Source: Myxococcales bacterium (lineage in GTDB: Bacteria; Myxococcota; Myxococcia; Myxococcales; Myxococcaceae). Taken from it: a stretch of 64,000 nt of DNA. The stretch's first letter is position 1, and every line of letters begins with the position of its first letter. The position numbers and the translations under genes were made by a program. Positions 16,931 to 26,215 of this stretch are shown in pieces. Location of the stretch: contig JAUXRI010000270.1 in assembly GCA_030681895.1 (NCBI GenBank), positions 1 to 64,000 on the forward strand, in the 5' to 3' direction. The notes under the pieces are model-generated. The model saw nothing but the letters and a program-made list of their open reading frames with translations, was not told where the DNA came from and made no database searches.

Positions 16931-18157
16931 TCACAACCACGGCGGCCGCGGCTGCTCCGGAGTCGGTCTCCACGGCTCAGGCTGTGGCAACGGCCGGCCG
17001 AGCGCGCGCCCCATCTCGTCACGACGCTGTTTGAGCTCTCTGCGCAGCGGCGCGACGAAGGCGCCGCTGATGGTCTGCGAGTGCCCCTGCGCCGCGCGAC
17101 GCGAGTGCCACTTCGACAACGCGAGCCGTGACGCCGCCTCGACGAAGCGCCGCGCCGGAGCCCCGCCCCAGGTGAACGTCGCCTTCCACCACGAGGTGAC
17201 GCTGGTGACGAGCTTCAGCTCCGCCAGCGTGAGGTGCCCCGTCAGCACTTCGTCTTTGAGGTGCTCGGCGATGATGCGGCCCTTGCGGCGCACCAACACG
17301 ATGACCATCACGCCAAAACCGATGACGAAGAACAACCACAGCGGCAGCATCACCAGCACCAACATGCCCGACAGCGTGGCCGCGGTGTTCCACATGGAGT
17401 GCAGGAAGACGGCGAACACGTAGCCGCCCAACGGCGCGAGCCAGCGCACCCAGCCCTTCGTCGTCTCTCGCGCAATGCCCAGCCCCAGGCCCGTCATCGC
17501 GGTGAAGAGCGGGTGAATCCACGGGGTCATCAGGCCTCGCATGACGAACGTACCGAAGAGGGCGCTCGTCTCTTTCGCCGTGCCCATGTCCTGCATCGCC
17601 GCGCGTGAGTAGTAGATGATGTTCTCGACACCCGCGAAGCCGAGCGCGACGAAGGCCGCGTAGATGACGCCGTCGACGACACCGTCGAACTCGCGCTTCA
17701 AGAAGTACGCGATGCCCAGCACGCCGAGGCCCTTGAAGAGCTCTTCGAAGATGGGCGCGCTGACGCAGGCCGAGAGGAAGTTGCCGACCTCGGCGCCACC
17801 GATGGCTGCCCCGAACCCGCCGATGGCCGAGTTGATGACGGCCGAGAAGCCGCACGCTGCGATGGCGCCCCAGCCGAGCGCGCCGGCGAGCGTCCACACC
17901 GGCTCAGGGTCGAACCGGTCGACGATCCACGGGAGCCAGACGTAGATGAACAGCGCAGGCAGGGCGAGCAGCGCGCCCATGAACATGCCGCCGAGCTCCT
18001 TGCCCGGGTTGTCGCCGAAGAGCGCCGGCACGAAGAAGGTGACGAGGAGCAGCGTGCCGCCGGCCAGCATGCCCAGCGCATAGAAGAGGCAGCCCGCAGT
18101 TCGGCGACCGGAGTCGAGCGAGGCAGGGTTGACGGGAGCCTGATGCTGAGGAGTCAC
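16931..18157 (-). CDS. PrsW-family intramembrane metalloprotease
   Basis: PrsW-type (CPBP-like) proteases cut membrane-bound regulators such as anti-sigma factors. The 408-residue product has about eight hydrophobic helices between residues 25 and 300. The conserved family motifs are present: EELFKGLGV (glutamates that bind metal), FDGVVDGVIYAAFVALGFAGVEN split over a helix, and HPLFTAMTGL plus HSMWN with the metal-ligand histidines. A soluble C-terminal tail of about 110 residues, Arg- and Pro-rich, follows. The start is a GTG at 18157; the longer frame to 18424 lacks hydrophobic or conserved content. A TACGTT box lies 8 nt before the GTG and there is no Shine-Dalgarno. No target anti-sigma gene is next to it. 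Confidence 0.8.
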   Translation of the reverse strand: MTPQHQAPVNPASLDSGRRTAGCLFYALGMLAGGTLLLVTFFVPALFGDNPGKELGGMFMGALLALPALFIYVWLPWIVDRFDPEPVWTLAGALGWGAIAACGFSAVINSAIGGFGAAIGGAEVGNFLSACVSAPIFEELFKGLGVLGIAYFLKREFDGVVDGVIYAAFVALGFAGVENIIYYSRAAMQDMGTAKETSALFGTFVMRGLMTPWIHPLFTAMTGLGLGIARETTKGWVRWLAPLGGYVFAVFLHSMWNTAATLSGMLVLVMLPLWLFFVIGFGVMVIVLVRRKGRIIAEHLKDEVLTGHLTLAELKLVTSVTSWWKATFTWGGAPARRFVEAASRLALSKWHSRRAAQGHSQTISGAFVAPLRRELKQRRDEMGRALGRPLPQPEPWRPTPEQPRPPWL

Positions 18158-18165
18158 GGCCGCAG

Positions 18166-18171
18166 AACGTA
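18166..18171 (-). promoter_or_regulatory. Candidate -10 box for the PrsW gene
   Basis: TACGTT on the minus strand is 8 nt before the GTG start and fits TAnnnT. No Shine-Dalgarno is present, which suggests a leaderless message. Confidence 0.4.
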
Positions 18172-18261
18172 CACCAGCCTCACGATGCCACGTGGTGCGA
18201 GGTGCGACGAGGCGACCCGCCGCACTCGGCCACAGGCTTCGCCCCTCGTTTCCGGGCTCGC

Positions 18262-18300
18262 GTGTCGTTGCAGGGTCGAAAAGCGACCCTGGAGCGACAC
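18262..18300. repeat. 39-nt hairpin, two stems and AAAAG loop
   Basis: GTGTCG (18262-18267) pairs with CGACAC (18295-18300) and CAGGGTCG (18271-18278) with CGACCCTG (18284-18291); a 3x3 internal loop separates the stems and the loop is AAAAG. It lies between divergent genes, 105 nt from the PrsW start, with no T-run. It could be a protein-binding site or an RNA element. Confidence 0.6.
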
Positions 18301-18485
18301 ACGCTGCGACTCGAGCGCCGCGCAGCGCCCACACGAGGATGGCCCGAGTGAAGGAGCCATGTGACGGCTCCCATCGAGGTGAGTGCACGAAGGCCTGAGC
18401 GTCTGGTGGAGCGCCATCGCACACCCGGAGTGACGGAGGTCAGCCCAGCCCGCGCGGTGGACTGCCATGTGCAGAGCCCGATGGC

Positions 18486-21410
18486 ATGGCACCTCGACCC
18501 GGTTCCGACCTCCTCCGTTTTGCTCGGCACGCCTCGCTCACCGCTCGACTCCGGCCGGGGTTGCTCAGACCCTGGTGGTCGACATTCACCCGCGCGGCCC
18601 TCGTCGCCGGCGTCCTGTCGTGGCTCCCGGCGTTCGCGGCTGCACCGAAGAAGGCGCCCGCTCGCGAGCTCGACGTGGCGACGACGGAAGAGACCGCCGC
18701 TGAAGGCCAGCTCGCCGCGCCGAGGCCCGGTGAGAAGCTGGTGCTGACGCTCAAGCGTTGGCCGAAGCACGGGCAGGCGACGCTCGACCCGATGACGGGC
18801 TCCTTCCGCTACCAGCCCGAGAAGGACTTCAACGGCGACGACAGCTTTGCGGTCGACCTCGGCACCGGCGCGAAGGCCTCCTCGGTCATCGTCAGCGTGC
18901 ACGTCGCGGCAGAGAACGACGCGCCCATCGTGAAAGGCGCCGCCGTCACGCTTCAAGAAGACAGCACCGCCACCGGCCGCATCGAGGCGCGCGACGTCGA
19001 CGGCGACATCCTCACCTTCAGCCTGCAGTCGCCGCCCGCGCATGGCCAGACGCGCCTCGAGTCGCGCACCGGCGCGTTCACCTATCGCCCCACCCAGGAC
19101 TTCACGGGCGCTGACACTTTCACCATCGAGGTCAGCGACGGCGCCGAGACGGTCCGTGCCGACGTCTCCGTCACCGTCAACCCCGTCAATGATGCGCCCC
19201 AGGCCGACGTGTCGACGAAGGCCTGCTTCGAGGACGCGCCGTGTGACGGCAAGGCGCTGGCGACCGATGTCGATGGCGACGCGCTCACCTGGAAGTTGGT
19301 GGCGCAGGGCAAACACGGAGCCACCACGCTCGACACCCTCTCCGGCGCGTTCACCTTCACGCCGCACGCGAACTTCCATGGTGACGACGCCATCGCGCTC
19401 GAGGTCAGCGATGGAAAGCTCAAGGCGAGCACCGTGCTGCGCGTGATGGTGGCGTCGGTGAACGACGAGCCCGTGGTGGCTGCGGCGAACGCGAGCGCAG
19501 ATGAAGACAGCCCCGCGTCCGGCCGCGTGATGGCCAGCGACCTCGACGGCGACGCGCTCAGCTACCGCATCGGCAAAGCGCCGCAGCATGGCCGCGCGAG
19601 CGTCGACCCGCGCACGGGCGGCTTCACCTACGACGGCACCAAGGACTCCTTCGGCGCCGATACGTTCACCATCGAGGTGAGTGATGGCACCGCGACGAGC
19701 TCGGCGCCGGTGCAGATCGCCATCGCTCCCGTGAACGACGCGCCCGTCGCCACCGCGAGCTCCCACACGCTCGACGAAGACGGCCAGCTCGAGGCGACCT
19801 GTCCGGCGACCGACGTCGAAGGCGACACGCTCACCTTCCAGCTTGGGAAGAAGCCGAAACACGGAGAGCTCACCGCCGACTCCGCGAGCGGCCGCTTCAC
19901 GTACGTGCCCGCGCGCGACTACCAGGGGCCCGACAGCTTCACCTTCGAGGTGTCCGACGGGCGCCTGAAGTCCGACGCGGTGGTGCGGCTCACCATTCGT
20001 GCGGTGAATGACGCGCCCGTGGCGGTGCCGCTCGCGCTGACGTCGAACGAAGACGAAGCGGTGTACGGCGCGGTGGCGGCGTCAGACGTCGACGGCCAGC
20101 CGCTGAAGTACCTGCTCACCGAAGCGCCCGCGCACGGCACCGTCAAGGTCGACGCGCGGACGGGCTCCCTCAGCTATCACCCCGCGCGCGACTACCATGG
20201 CGCTGACCGCTTCGTGGTGTTGGCCAGCGACGGCACCCTGGCCAGCACGTCGGCCGTCGAGGTCATGCTCGCGCCCGTCGATGACGCTCCGGCCACGCGC
20301 GCGCTGAAGCTCGAGACGCGGGAGGACCTGGCGAGTGAGGGCGCGCTCCCCGGCGCCGACGTCGACGGTGATGTGCTGACGTTCCGCCTGGTGGGCTCGG
20401 CCACCCTCGGCGCCGTGACGCTGCTCGACCCGTCGACCGGCGCCTTCCGCTACACGCCGCGCGCCGACCTCAACGGTGACGACCGCATCGCCTTCGAGGT
20501 CTCCGATGGCCGCAGCACCGCGCGGGGAATGGTCGACCTTCGAGTGGCGCCGGTGAACGACGCGCCCACCCTCGCGGGGCTCAGCCTGGACACGCGGGAG
20601 GACGAGCTGGTGTCCGGCAGCATGAAGGCCGCGGACATCGATGGTGACCCACTCACCTGGAGCGTGGTGACGCAGCCCACCTCGGGGCGCGCCTTCGTCG
20701 ACCCTGATGGGAAGGTCCGCTTCGAGCCTGCGCGAGACCAGAACGGGCAGGCGACGTTCACGGTGAAGGTGAGTGACGGCGCGCTGTCGTCTGAAGCGGT
20801 GCAGGTGGTGGCGACCATCGCCGCCGTCAACGACGCTCCGGTGGCGGCTGCTGGCACGGTCACCACCACCGAGGACGTCGAGGTGTCTGTCACCCTGCGC
20901 GCGAGCGACGTCGATGGTGACGCGCTGGTGTTCTCGATTGCGCGGCCGCCGTCACATGGCGAGTTGACCCTGCTCGACCCCACGCGCGGCACGTACCTGT
21001 ACTCGCCCGCCAGGAACTGGAACGGCGACGACGGCTTCTCGTTCACCGTGAAGGACCCGGCAGGCCTCTCGAGCACGGCCGAATTGAAGCTCGTCGTCGC
21101 GCCCGGCAACGACGCGCCAGTGGCCGTGGGCGAAGACCTGAGCGTCGCCTGCAACGGCCAGGTGACGGGTCTGGTGAAGGGCTTTGACCGTGAGACGAAG
21201 CAGGTCAGCTTCCGCCTGCTGGCGCCGCCGTCGCAGGGACGCATGAAGTCCTTCGACGCGCGCACCGGCCAGTTCGTCCTCGACATGGAGAGCGTGAACG
21301 AGCGCGAGGTGGCCTTCCGCTTCGTCGCGTCAGACGGCTCGCTCGAATCGGCGCCCGCCGAAGTGCGCGTGCACACGACCTGCTCCGGTATGGCGCGCCT
21401 TGTGAGATGA
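18486..21410 (+). CDS. Tandem-95 / cadherin-like repeat surface protein
   Basis: A large exported protein of 974 residues with a hydrophobic signal segment at about residues 33-52 (ending LPAFAAAPK). The rest is about ten repeats of roughly 90 residues, each with a VNDAPV junction, an acidic EDxxxxG, the segment DVDGDxLTF, and PxHGxxxLDxxTGxFTYxPxxxxxGxDxFTxEVSDG. These are Ig-like VCBS/tandem-95 domains that bind calcium and give rod-like adhesins or scaffolds. Nine NDAP/DDAP/NDEP junctions are visible (from about residue 143 to 880). The last repeat is degenerate. The long, Arg-rich leader before the signal helix suggests that the true start may be downstream (a TTG in the leader). No secretion genes are adjacent. 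Confidence 0.85.
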   Translation: MAPRPGSDLLRFARHASLTARLRPGLLRPWWSTFTRAALVAGVLSWLPAFAAAPKKAPARELDVATTEETAAEGQLAAPRPGEKLVLTLKRWPKHGQATLDPMTGSFRYQPEKDFNGDDSFAVDLGTGAKASSVIVSVHVAAENDAPIVKGAAVTLQEDSTATGRIEARDVDGDILTFSLQSPPAHGQTRLESRTGAFTYRPTQDFTGADTFTIEVSDGAETVRADVSVTVNPVNDAPQADVSTKACFEDAPCDGKALATDVDGDALTWKLVAQGKHGATTLDTLSGAFTFTPHANFHGDDAIALEVSDGKLKASTVLRVMVASVNDEPVVAAANASADEDSPASGRVMASDLDGDALSYRIGKAPQHGRASVDPRTGGFTYDGTKDSFGADTFTIEVSDGTATSSAPVQIAIAPVNDAPVATASSHTLDEDGQLEATCPATDVEGDTLTFQLGKKPKHGELTADSASGRFTYVPARDYQGPDSFTFEVSDGRLKSDAVVRLTIRAVNDAPVAVPLALTSNEDEAVYGAVAASDVDGQPLKYLLTEAPAHGTVKVDARTGSLSYHPARDYHGADRFVVLASDGTLASTSAVEVMLAPVDDAPATRALKLETREDLASEGALPGADVDGDVLTFRLVGSATLGAVTLLDPSTGAFRYTPRADLNGDDRIAFEVSDGRSTARGMVDLRVAPVNDAPTLAGLSLDTREDELVSGSMKAADIDGDPLTWSVVTQPTSGRAFVDPDGKVRFEPARDQNGQATFTVKVSDGALSSEAVQVVATIAAVNDAPVAAAGTVTTTEDVEVSVTLRASDVDGDALVFSIARPPSHGELTLLDPTRGTYLYSPARNWNGDDGFSFTVKDPAGLSSTAELKLVVAPGNDAPVAVGEDLSVACNGQVTGLVKGFDRETKQVSFRLLAPPSQGRMKSFDARTGQFVLDMESVNEREVAFRFVASDGSLESAPAEVRVHTTCSGMARLVR

Positions 21411-21417
21411 ACGTGGC

Positions 21418-21840
21418 ATGCCGCCACGACGTGCCAGCCCGAAGGCAGTGAAGCGCCCCAGCGTTCACTTCAGCATCGACGTGCCAGACCTCGTTCGAGG
21501 CCTCGACTTCTATGGGGCCGTGTTCGGCTTCCTCGAGACGGCCCGCCCGTTCCCGACGATGGCCATCCTCGACGCAGGCAACCTCACCGTGTGCATGCAC
21601 GAGAGAGCCGAGGGCACGACGAGCTCTCCCGGGTCGAACGACACGCGCCGCTACCGGCGACACTGGACGCCGGTACACCTCGATGTTCACGTGCCCGACT
21701 TCGACAAGGTGCTGGCGGGCATTCGCGCGGGCGGCGGTCTCGTCGAGCGTGAGTTCCGCACCGAGGGGCCGAGGCCCGTCGCCTTCTGCAGCGACCCCTT
21801 CGGGAACGGCTTCTGCGTGCTCGGTGAAGCGGCTCGGTGA
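21418..21840 (+). CDS. Glyoxalase/VOC-family protein
   Basis: A 140-residue single-domain protein of the vicinal oxygen chelate fold: HFSIDVPDLVRGLDFYGAVFGF at the start (first metal-ligand His at about residue 17), then VHLDVHVPDFDKVLAGI in the second beta-alpha-beta unit, and FCSDPFGNGFCVLGE near the end. VOC proteins include glyoxalases, dioxygenases and antibiotic-binding proteins; without more ligands visible, none of these can be chosen. It begins 7 bp after the tandem-95 stop and is probably not functionally tied to it. No strong Shine-Dalgarno is present. The Glu of the last metal site would be GE at residues 136-137. Confidence 0.75.
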   Translation: MPPRRASPKAVKRPSVHFSIDVPDLVRGLDFYGAVFGFLETARPFPTMAILDAGNLTVCMHERAEGTTSSPGSNDTRRYRRHWTPVHLDVHVPDFDKVLAGIRAGGGLVEREFRTEGPRPVAFCSDPFGNGFCVLGEAAR

Positions 21841-21924
21841 ATCGAGGGAGTGCGCGCGGGCACCACCCGCACGTCTCGCCGGCACTGCTTGTTCTCTCTC
21901 CCTCTTCTCTGTCAGGTCAGGCTT

Positions 21925-23322
21925 ATGCGGTCGCGCGCCCTCCTCGTCTTCCTGCTCATCGGTTGTCAGGTGCCCATCGAGCCTGACGGTGGCGTCGTCG
22001 ATGCTGGCGCGAGGGTCGACGGTGGCTCACTCGTCGATGCAGGCGTGGACGCGGGCCTCATCGCCGAACCCGTGTGTCTGCCGGCCCTCGTCATCGACGC
22101 CGACAAAGCCGACGCTGGTCGACAGTTCCTCTTCGCGGGGCAGGTGGGCGGTCAGCTCGTGCCACGGCTGGCCTTCGACAACCTCTGGCGGGTGTGGACG
22201 ACCGTTCCGCCGGCCGACGTGCCGCGCGCGCTTCGGGAGCGCTATGGCTTTGCCGCTCCGCTCACGCCCAACGACGGTCTGCCGATGGGCTTCCGCGCCG
22301 ACGGAGCGCAGGTGCGCGTCGACTGTCTCGTCTGTCACGCCGGGGAAGTCGCAGGCCAGACGGTGGTGGGGGCAGGGAACAACCGCGTCGACCTCGAGCT
22401 CTTCATCGACGACCTGAAGACGCTGGCGCGCTCCTTCGGCTTCACGCCACCCAACCCACCAGCGCTCCGCACGGGGGCGCGAGGCGTCAACGACATCATC
22501 GGCATGACGATGCAGCTCGCGATTCGGCAGCAGACGCCGCCTGGGCCCGTCAACACCGAGGTCGGGTTTCAAGACGCTCCCGCGTGGTGGACGCTCGCCG
22601 ACAAGACGCGCATCTACGCCGACGGGAGCGGCCCCCAGACGGCGCACCGCACGATGATGGCGACGCAGCTGGCCTTCGGAGCGACGCAACCCGAGCTCGA
22701 GCGCCTCGAGCCTGAGTACATCGCGCTGCGCGAGTACCTGCTGACGTTGAAGGCGCCAGCGTGGCCGTTCGCAGCGCCGCCGACCGATGCGGTGTCGCGA
22801 GGGCGTGCGTTGTTCCGTGAGCGCTGCACGACGTGTCATCGCGACGACCGCTGCGAGCGCGCCGAGTCGACGCTGGTGGCGAGAGAGACGGTGGGCACCG
22901 ACGCCGAGCGCAGCGTGAAGTACGGGCCCAACGAGGTGGCCCTCATCGCCGCGAGCTGGTTCGGGCAGGGCCAGTCGTACCGCTCCACGGCGAGCTATTC
23001 GGCGCCGTCGCTGCGTGGCGTGTGGGCGTCAGCGCCGTACCTGCACAACGGCTCGGTGCCGACGCTCGAGGCGGTGCTCGACTCGTCGAAGCGGCCCCGG
23101 TTCTTCCGCGTCCTCGGCACCAGTCGCGCCGAGTACGACGAGCTCGCCGTGGGGTTGAAGGTCGAGGTGCTGTCCGCCGCGCCCGTCATGCCTCCGCGCG
23201 CTGAGCGCAGCTGGGTCTACGACACCACGAAGGTGGGCCTCGGCAACCAGGGCCACCTCTTCGGAGACGCGCTCACGCCGTCGGAGCGCCAGGACGTGCT
23301 GGCGTTCTTGAAGACGCAGTGA
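21925..23322 (+). CDS. Dihaem c-type cytochrome lipoprotein (peroxidase/RoxA-like)
   Basis: A 465-residue lipoprotein: signal MRSRALLVFLLIGC, then a VDAG/DGG-rich linker. Two haem-attachment sites are seen: CLVCH at about residues 134-138 and CTTCH at about 302-306. Sequence around the second haem, including PSLRGVWASAPYLHNGSVPTLEAVL and a late region rich in aromatic residues, resembles the dihaem cytochrome c peroxidase/RoxA (rubber oxygenase) superfamily. These enzymes act in the periplasm or outside the cell on peroxide or polyisoprene. The protein is shorter than RoxA (about 680 residues), so its substrate cannot be stated. The start at 21925 is chosen because the signal peptide begins there. 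It is followed by the RCC1 protein on the same strand. Confidence 0.75.
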   Translation: MRSRALLVFLLIGCQVPIEPDGGVVDAGARVDGGSLVDAGVDAGLIAEPVCLPALVIDADKADAGRQFLFAGQVGGQLVPRLAFDNLWRVWTTVPPADVPRALRERYGFAAPLTPNDGLPMGFRADGAQVRVDCLVCHAGEVAGQTVVGAGNNRVDLELFIDDLKTLARSFGFTPPNPPALRTGARGVNDIIGMTMQLAIRQQTPPGPVNTEVGFQDAPAWWTLADKTRIYADGSGPQTAHRTMMATQLAFGATQPELERLEPEYIALREYLLTLKAPAWPFAAPPTDAVSRGRALFRERCTTCHRDDRCERAESTLVARETVGTDAERSVKYGPNEVALIAASWFGQGQSYRSTASYSAPSLRGVWASAPYLHNGSVPTLEAVLDSSKRPRFFRVLGTSRAEYDELAVGLKVEVLSAAPVMPPRAERSWVYDTTKVGLGNQGHLFGDALTPSERQDVLAFLKTQ

Positions 23323-23395
23323 GGAAGAGACCCAACCATCGCGATTGTTTGTTCCTGGATCTGCACGTCGTGTGAGGGCGTCGGGTCCTCCGGGC

Positions 23396-26155
23396 ATGCG
23401 AAGCGCAGTGCTGTTTGGTCTTCTCCTTGTCGCCGGCTGTGAATGCGGGCCTGTCGTTCAACCCTCACGCTCGGAGCTGCGGGCCGAGCCGGCCTCGCTC
23501 GACTTCGGCACGGTGAGTCCCGGTCAGCGGGTCGTACGTTCGCTCGCGCTGGTGAACCGCGGGAACGCGCCCATCGCCCTTCAGCGCTTTTCGGTGGCGG
23601 ACCCGACGGTCGGCTTCTCCGTCGGAGCCGTCGAGCCGCGCCTCGAGCCAGGGAGCAGCATGGCGCTCGAGGTCGTCTTCATCGCGCCGATGGCTGACGG
23701 TGTGTCCTCGTCGCGCGTCGTCATCGAGTCAGACGCCTCCAACGCCGCCACTCTCGAGGTCCCTGTGACCGCACGCACGATGGCTGCGGGGAGCGATGCA
23801 GGCGTGACCGTCGATGCGGGCGTCGTCGTCGATGCGGGTGTCGTCGTCGATGCAGGTGTCGTCGTCGATGCCGGTGTCGTCATCGATGCAGGCGTCGTCA
23901 TCGATGCAGGCGTCGTCGTCGATGCAGGTGTCGTCGTCGACGCAGGTGTCGTCATTGATGCGGGTGTCGTCGTCATCGATGCGGGCGTCGTCGTCGATGC
24001 AGGTGTCGTCATCGATGCAGGTGTCGTCATCGACGCAGGGCGGCCAGACGCCGGAATGCAGGTCGATGCTGGCCCCGCGTGGGTGGAACTCGGAGCAGGG
24101 TGGGGGCACGCCTGTGGCCTTCGCGCCGACGGCCGGACGTCATGCTGGGGCTACAACCTCGACGGGCAAGTCGGGCTCGACGCCGGTGATGAGTTCGTCG
24201 CGCCGCGTCCGCTCCCTTCGCTCTCGAACGTCGCGCAGTACGCGCTCAGCGGCGATTTCTCGTGCGCGAGGATCACCGATGGCACCGTGCGCTGCTGGGG
24301 CAGCAACGCGTACGGCCGGCTCGGCAACGGCGGCACCGCGCCCTCCTTCAACCCGGTGCAGGTGACGGGCCTCACCGACGCGACCTCACTCGTCGCAGGC
24401 TGGTCGTTCGCGTGTGCCTTGCGGGCCGGTGGCTCGGTCGTGTGCTGGGGCGCCAACTCGATGGGTGAGCTCGGGAGCGGCACCTTCTCGACCTCCCAGT
24501 CGACGCCGGTTGCGGTGGCCGGCCTCACGGATGTCACGTCGATCGCTGCCGGCGCGTACCATGCCTGCGCGGTTCGAGCGCAGGGCTCCTTGTGGTGCTG
24601 GGGCGCGAACGCGCAGGCGCAGCTCGGCCAGTTCGGTGGAAACTTCTCGGCACCGGTAGCGCTCTCGGCCTTCTCGAACGTCGCCGAAGCGGCGCTCGGG
24701 CACGGCCACACGTGTGCGCGAACCACGTCGGGCACCGTCTCGTGTGTCGGCTACGCGATGTTCGGCCAGCTCGGCACCGGAGTCCTCGGCCTCGGGAACA
24801 CCATCACGCCTTCGCCCGTCGTCTCATTGAACGACGCCGTCGAGCTCTCGGCGGGCGACCACTTCACCTGTGCGCGCAAGGCCAGCGGCGCAGTCGTGTG
24901 CTGGGGTGAAGGAAACGTCGGACAGCTCGGGGTGGGGCTCAACGCCAACTCCGGGAGCCCGGTGGCCGTCGTCGGTGTGACGAACGCGACGAAGGTGAGG
25001 GCCGGTGACGAGTTCGCGTGCGCGCTGGTCGCCTCGGGCGACGTGCTGTGCTGGGGCCACAACTGGGCCGGGCAGCTGGGCCGCGGCGTTGCCGGCTCAA
25101 TCACCACGCCGAGCCCGGTGGCCTTGCCTCCGGTGAGCGTCCTCTCGGCTGGTGGTGACTCGACCTGCGCCATCTCGAGCGGCAGCGTGTGGTGTTGGGG
25201 CGACAACACGTGGGGCCAGCTCGGTGACGGCACGCGGGTGCACCGCTTCGCGCCGGTGCAGGTGTCGGGGCTCTCGACGGCGACGAGTGTTGCGGTCGGC
25301 AGCAGCGTGGGCTGTGCGCTCCTCGCTGGTGGCACCGTCTCGTGCTGGGGCGACAACAGCAATGGTCAGCTCGGTGATGGCACCACCCTGCCTCGCACCG
25401 GCGTCGTGCCGGTGAGCCTCCCGAGCGTCGCAGAGGTCGCCGTCGGCGCGAGGCACGTCTGCGCGCGGCTCACCTCAGGCGGCGTCAGCTGCTGGGGGCT
25501 GAACGTCAACGGGCAGCTCGGAGACGGCTCCACCACCAGCTTCCGTGCGACCCCTGGGCTCGTTGCCGGCATCACCGACGCGACGAGCCTCGCCATCGGT
25601 CACAGCCACGCGTGCGTGGCGCGGTCCTCCGGTGCGGTCTCGTGCTGGGGCCTCAACACCGGAGGGCAGGTCGGCTTCACCGGTTCGACCATGCATCGCA
25701 CGCCGTTCCAGGTGCCGGGCATCACCACCGCAGAGAGCGTCGCGGCTGGTATGTACTTCAGCTGCTCGCGGCTCACTGCTGGCAGCGCGGTGTGCTGGGG
25801 CATGAACTCCGAGGGGCAGCTGGGGACCGGCATGACGTCGTCGCCCTCGCCAGCGTCGTGGGGTGGGATCACCGACTTCGTCGGCTTCTGGGCGAGCGGG
25901 GCTCACGCGTGCGCGCGACGACTGGGTGGACAGGTGCTCTGCGCTGGCCGGAACAGCGACGGTGAGTTCGGCCTCGGCACGCGCCTCGAGGTGCCGTCAC
26001 CGCTGGCGACGTGGCCGGGCGCTCAGCGGATCGCACCGGGCGAGTACCACGTGTGCGCGCTCACCGGGACGCAGGTGACGTGTGCAGGAAAGAACCGCTT
26101 CGGCACCATCGGAGACGGCAACGACACGCGACTTCCCGCTCGGGTGGTGCGCTGA
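23396..26155 (+). CDS. RCC1-repeat lipoprotein with ASPM/HYDIN-like domain and VDAGVV linker
   Basis: A 919-residue surface lipoprotein. The signal ends LLLVAGC (lipobox Cys at about 15). Residues about 25-125 form an immunoglobulin-like domain of the HYDIN/ASPM/DUF1573 type (LDFGTVSPGQRVVRSLALVNRG). Then comes a linker of 12 VDAGVV/IDAGVV hexapeptides (about 139-215), encoded by an 18-bp DNA repeat. From about residue 225 on there are 14 RCC1-type repeats with the signature CWGxNxxGQLG; the last two have CAG. Fourteen would make two seven-bladed propellers. RCC1 domains usually bind proteins, and here the protein is probably exposed on the outer membrane. The ATG at 23396 is chosen for the signal peptide. 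Confidence 0.85.
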   Translation: MRSAVLFGLLLVAGCECGPVVQPSRSELRAEPASLDFGTVSPGQRVVRSLALVNRGNAPIALQRFSVADPTVGFSVGAVEPRLEPGSSMALEVVFIAPMADGVSSSRVVIESDASNAATLEVPVTARTMAAGSDAGVTVDAGVVVDAGVVVDAGVVVDAGVVIDAGVVIDAGVVVDAGVVVDAGVVIDAGVVVIDAGVVVDAGVVIDAGVVIDAGRPDAGMQVDAGPAWVELGAGWGHACGLRADGRTSCWGYNLDGQVGLDAGDEFVAPRPLPSLSNVAQYALSGDFSCARITDGTVRCWGSNAYGRLGNGGTAPSFNPVQVTGLTDATSLVAGWSFACALRAGGSVVCWGANSMGELGSGTFSTSQSTPVAVAGLTDVTSIAAGAYHACAVRAQGSLWCWGANAQAQLGQFGGNFSAPVALSAFSNVAEAALGHGHTCARTTSGTVSCVGYAMFGQLGTGVLGLGNTITPSPVVSLNDAVELSAGDHFTCARKASGAVVCWGEGNVGQLGVGLNANSGSPVAVVGVTNATKVRAGDEFACALVASGDVLCWGHNWAGQLGRGVAGSITTPSPVALPPVSVLSAGGDSTCAISSGSVWCWGDNTWGQLGDGTRVHRFAPVQVSGLSTATSVAVGSSVGCALLAGGTVSCWGDNSNGQLGDGTTLPRTGVVPVSLPSVAEVAVGARHVCARLTSGGVSCWGLNVNGQLGDGSTTSFRATPGLVAGITDATSLAIGHSHACVARSSGAVSCWGLNTGGQVGFTGSTMHRTPFQVPGITTAESVAAGMYFSCSRLTAGSAVCWGMNSEGQLGTGMTSSPSPASWGGITDFVGFWASGAHACARRLGGQVLCAGRNSDGEFGLGTRLEVPSPLATWPGAQRIAPGEYHVCALTGTQVTCAGKNRFGTIGDGNDTRLPARVVR
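23810..24039 (+). repeat. 18-bp coding minisatellite (VDAGVV)
   Basis: About 12 head-to-tail copies of an 18-bp unit that encodes Val/Ile-Asp-Ala-Gly-Val-Val, all in frame; one unit has an extra valine codon. The third bases vary (GCG, GCA, GCC), so the repeat is old enough to have diverged. Copy-number change would lengthen the linker by 6 residues per unit. Confidence 0.9.
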
Positions 26156-26215
26156 GGCGGTGACGGCCCGCAGACGCGGACGATGCTGGCGACGTGAAGA
26201 TGCAGTGAGAGGTCG

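Larger units (their letters stand above)
18158..18485. other. Divergent intergenic region
   Basis: These 328 bp separate the divergent PrsW and tandem-95 genes. They contain the hairpin at 18262-18300 and a fragment near 18338 resembling the 148-bp repeat at 12271. I see no gene; promoters for both neighbours must lie here. Confidence 0.6.

Noticed and set aside
16678..17034. 118-codon plus-strand frame starting at a GTG after AAGGAG
   Set aside because: Ribosome site directly abuts the GTG, peptide is Arg/Ser/Ala-rich, and it runs into the PrsW gene on the other strand.
18180..19862. 560-codon minus-strand frame opposite the tandem-95 gene
   Set aside because: Shadow of the VNDAP repeat; no features of its own.
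23810..24039. Regular repeat considered as a CRISPR array
   Set aside because: The units are contiguous and in frame, with no spacers; it is a coding minisatellite.
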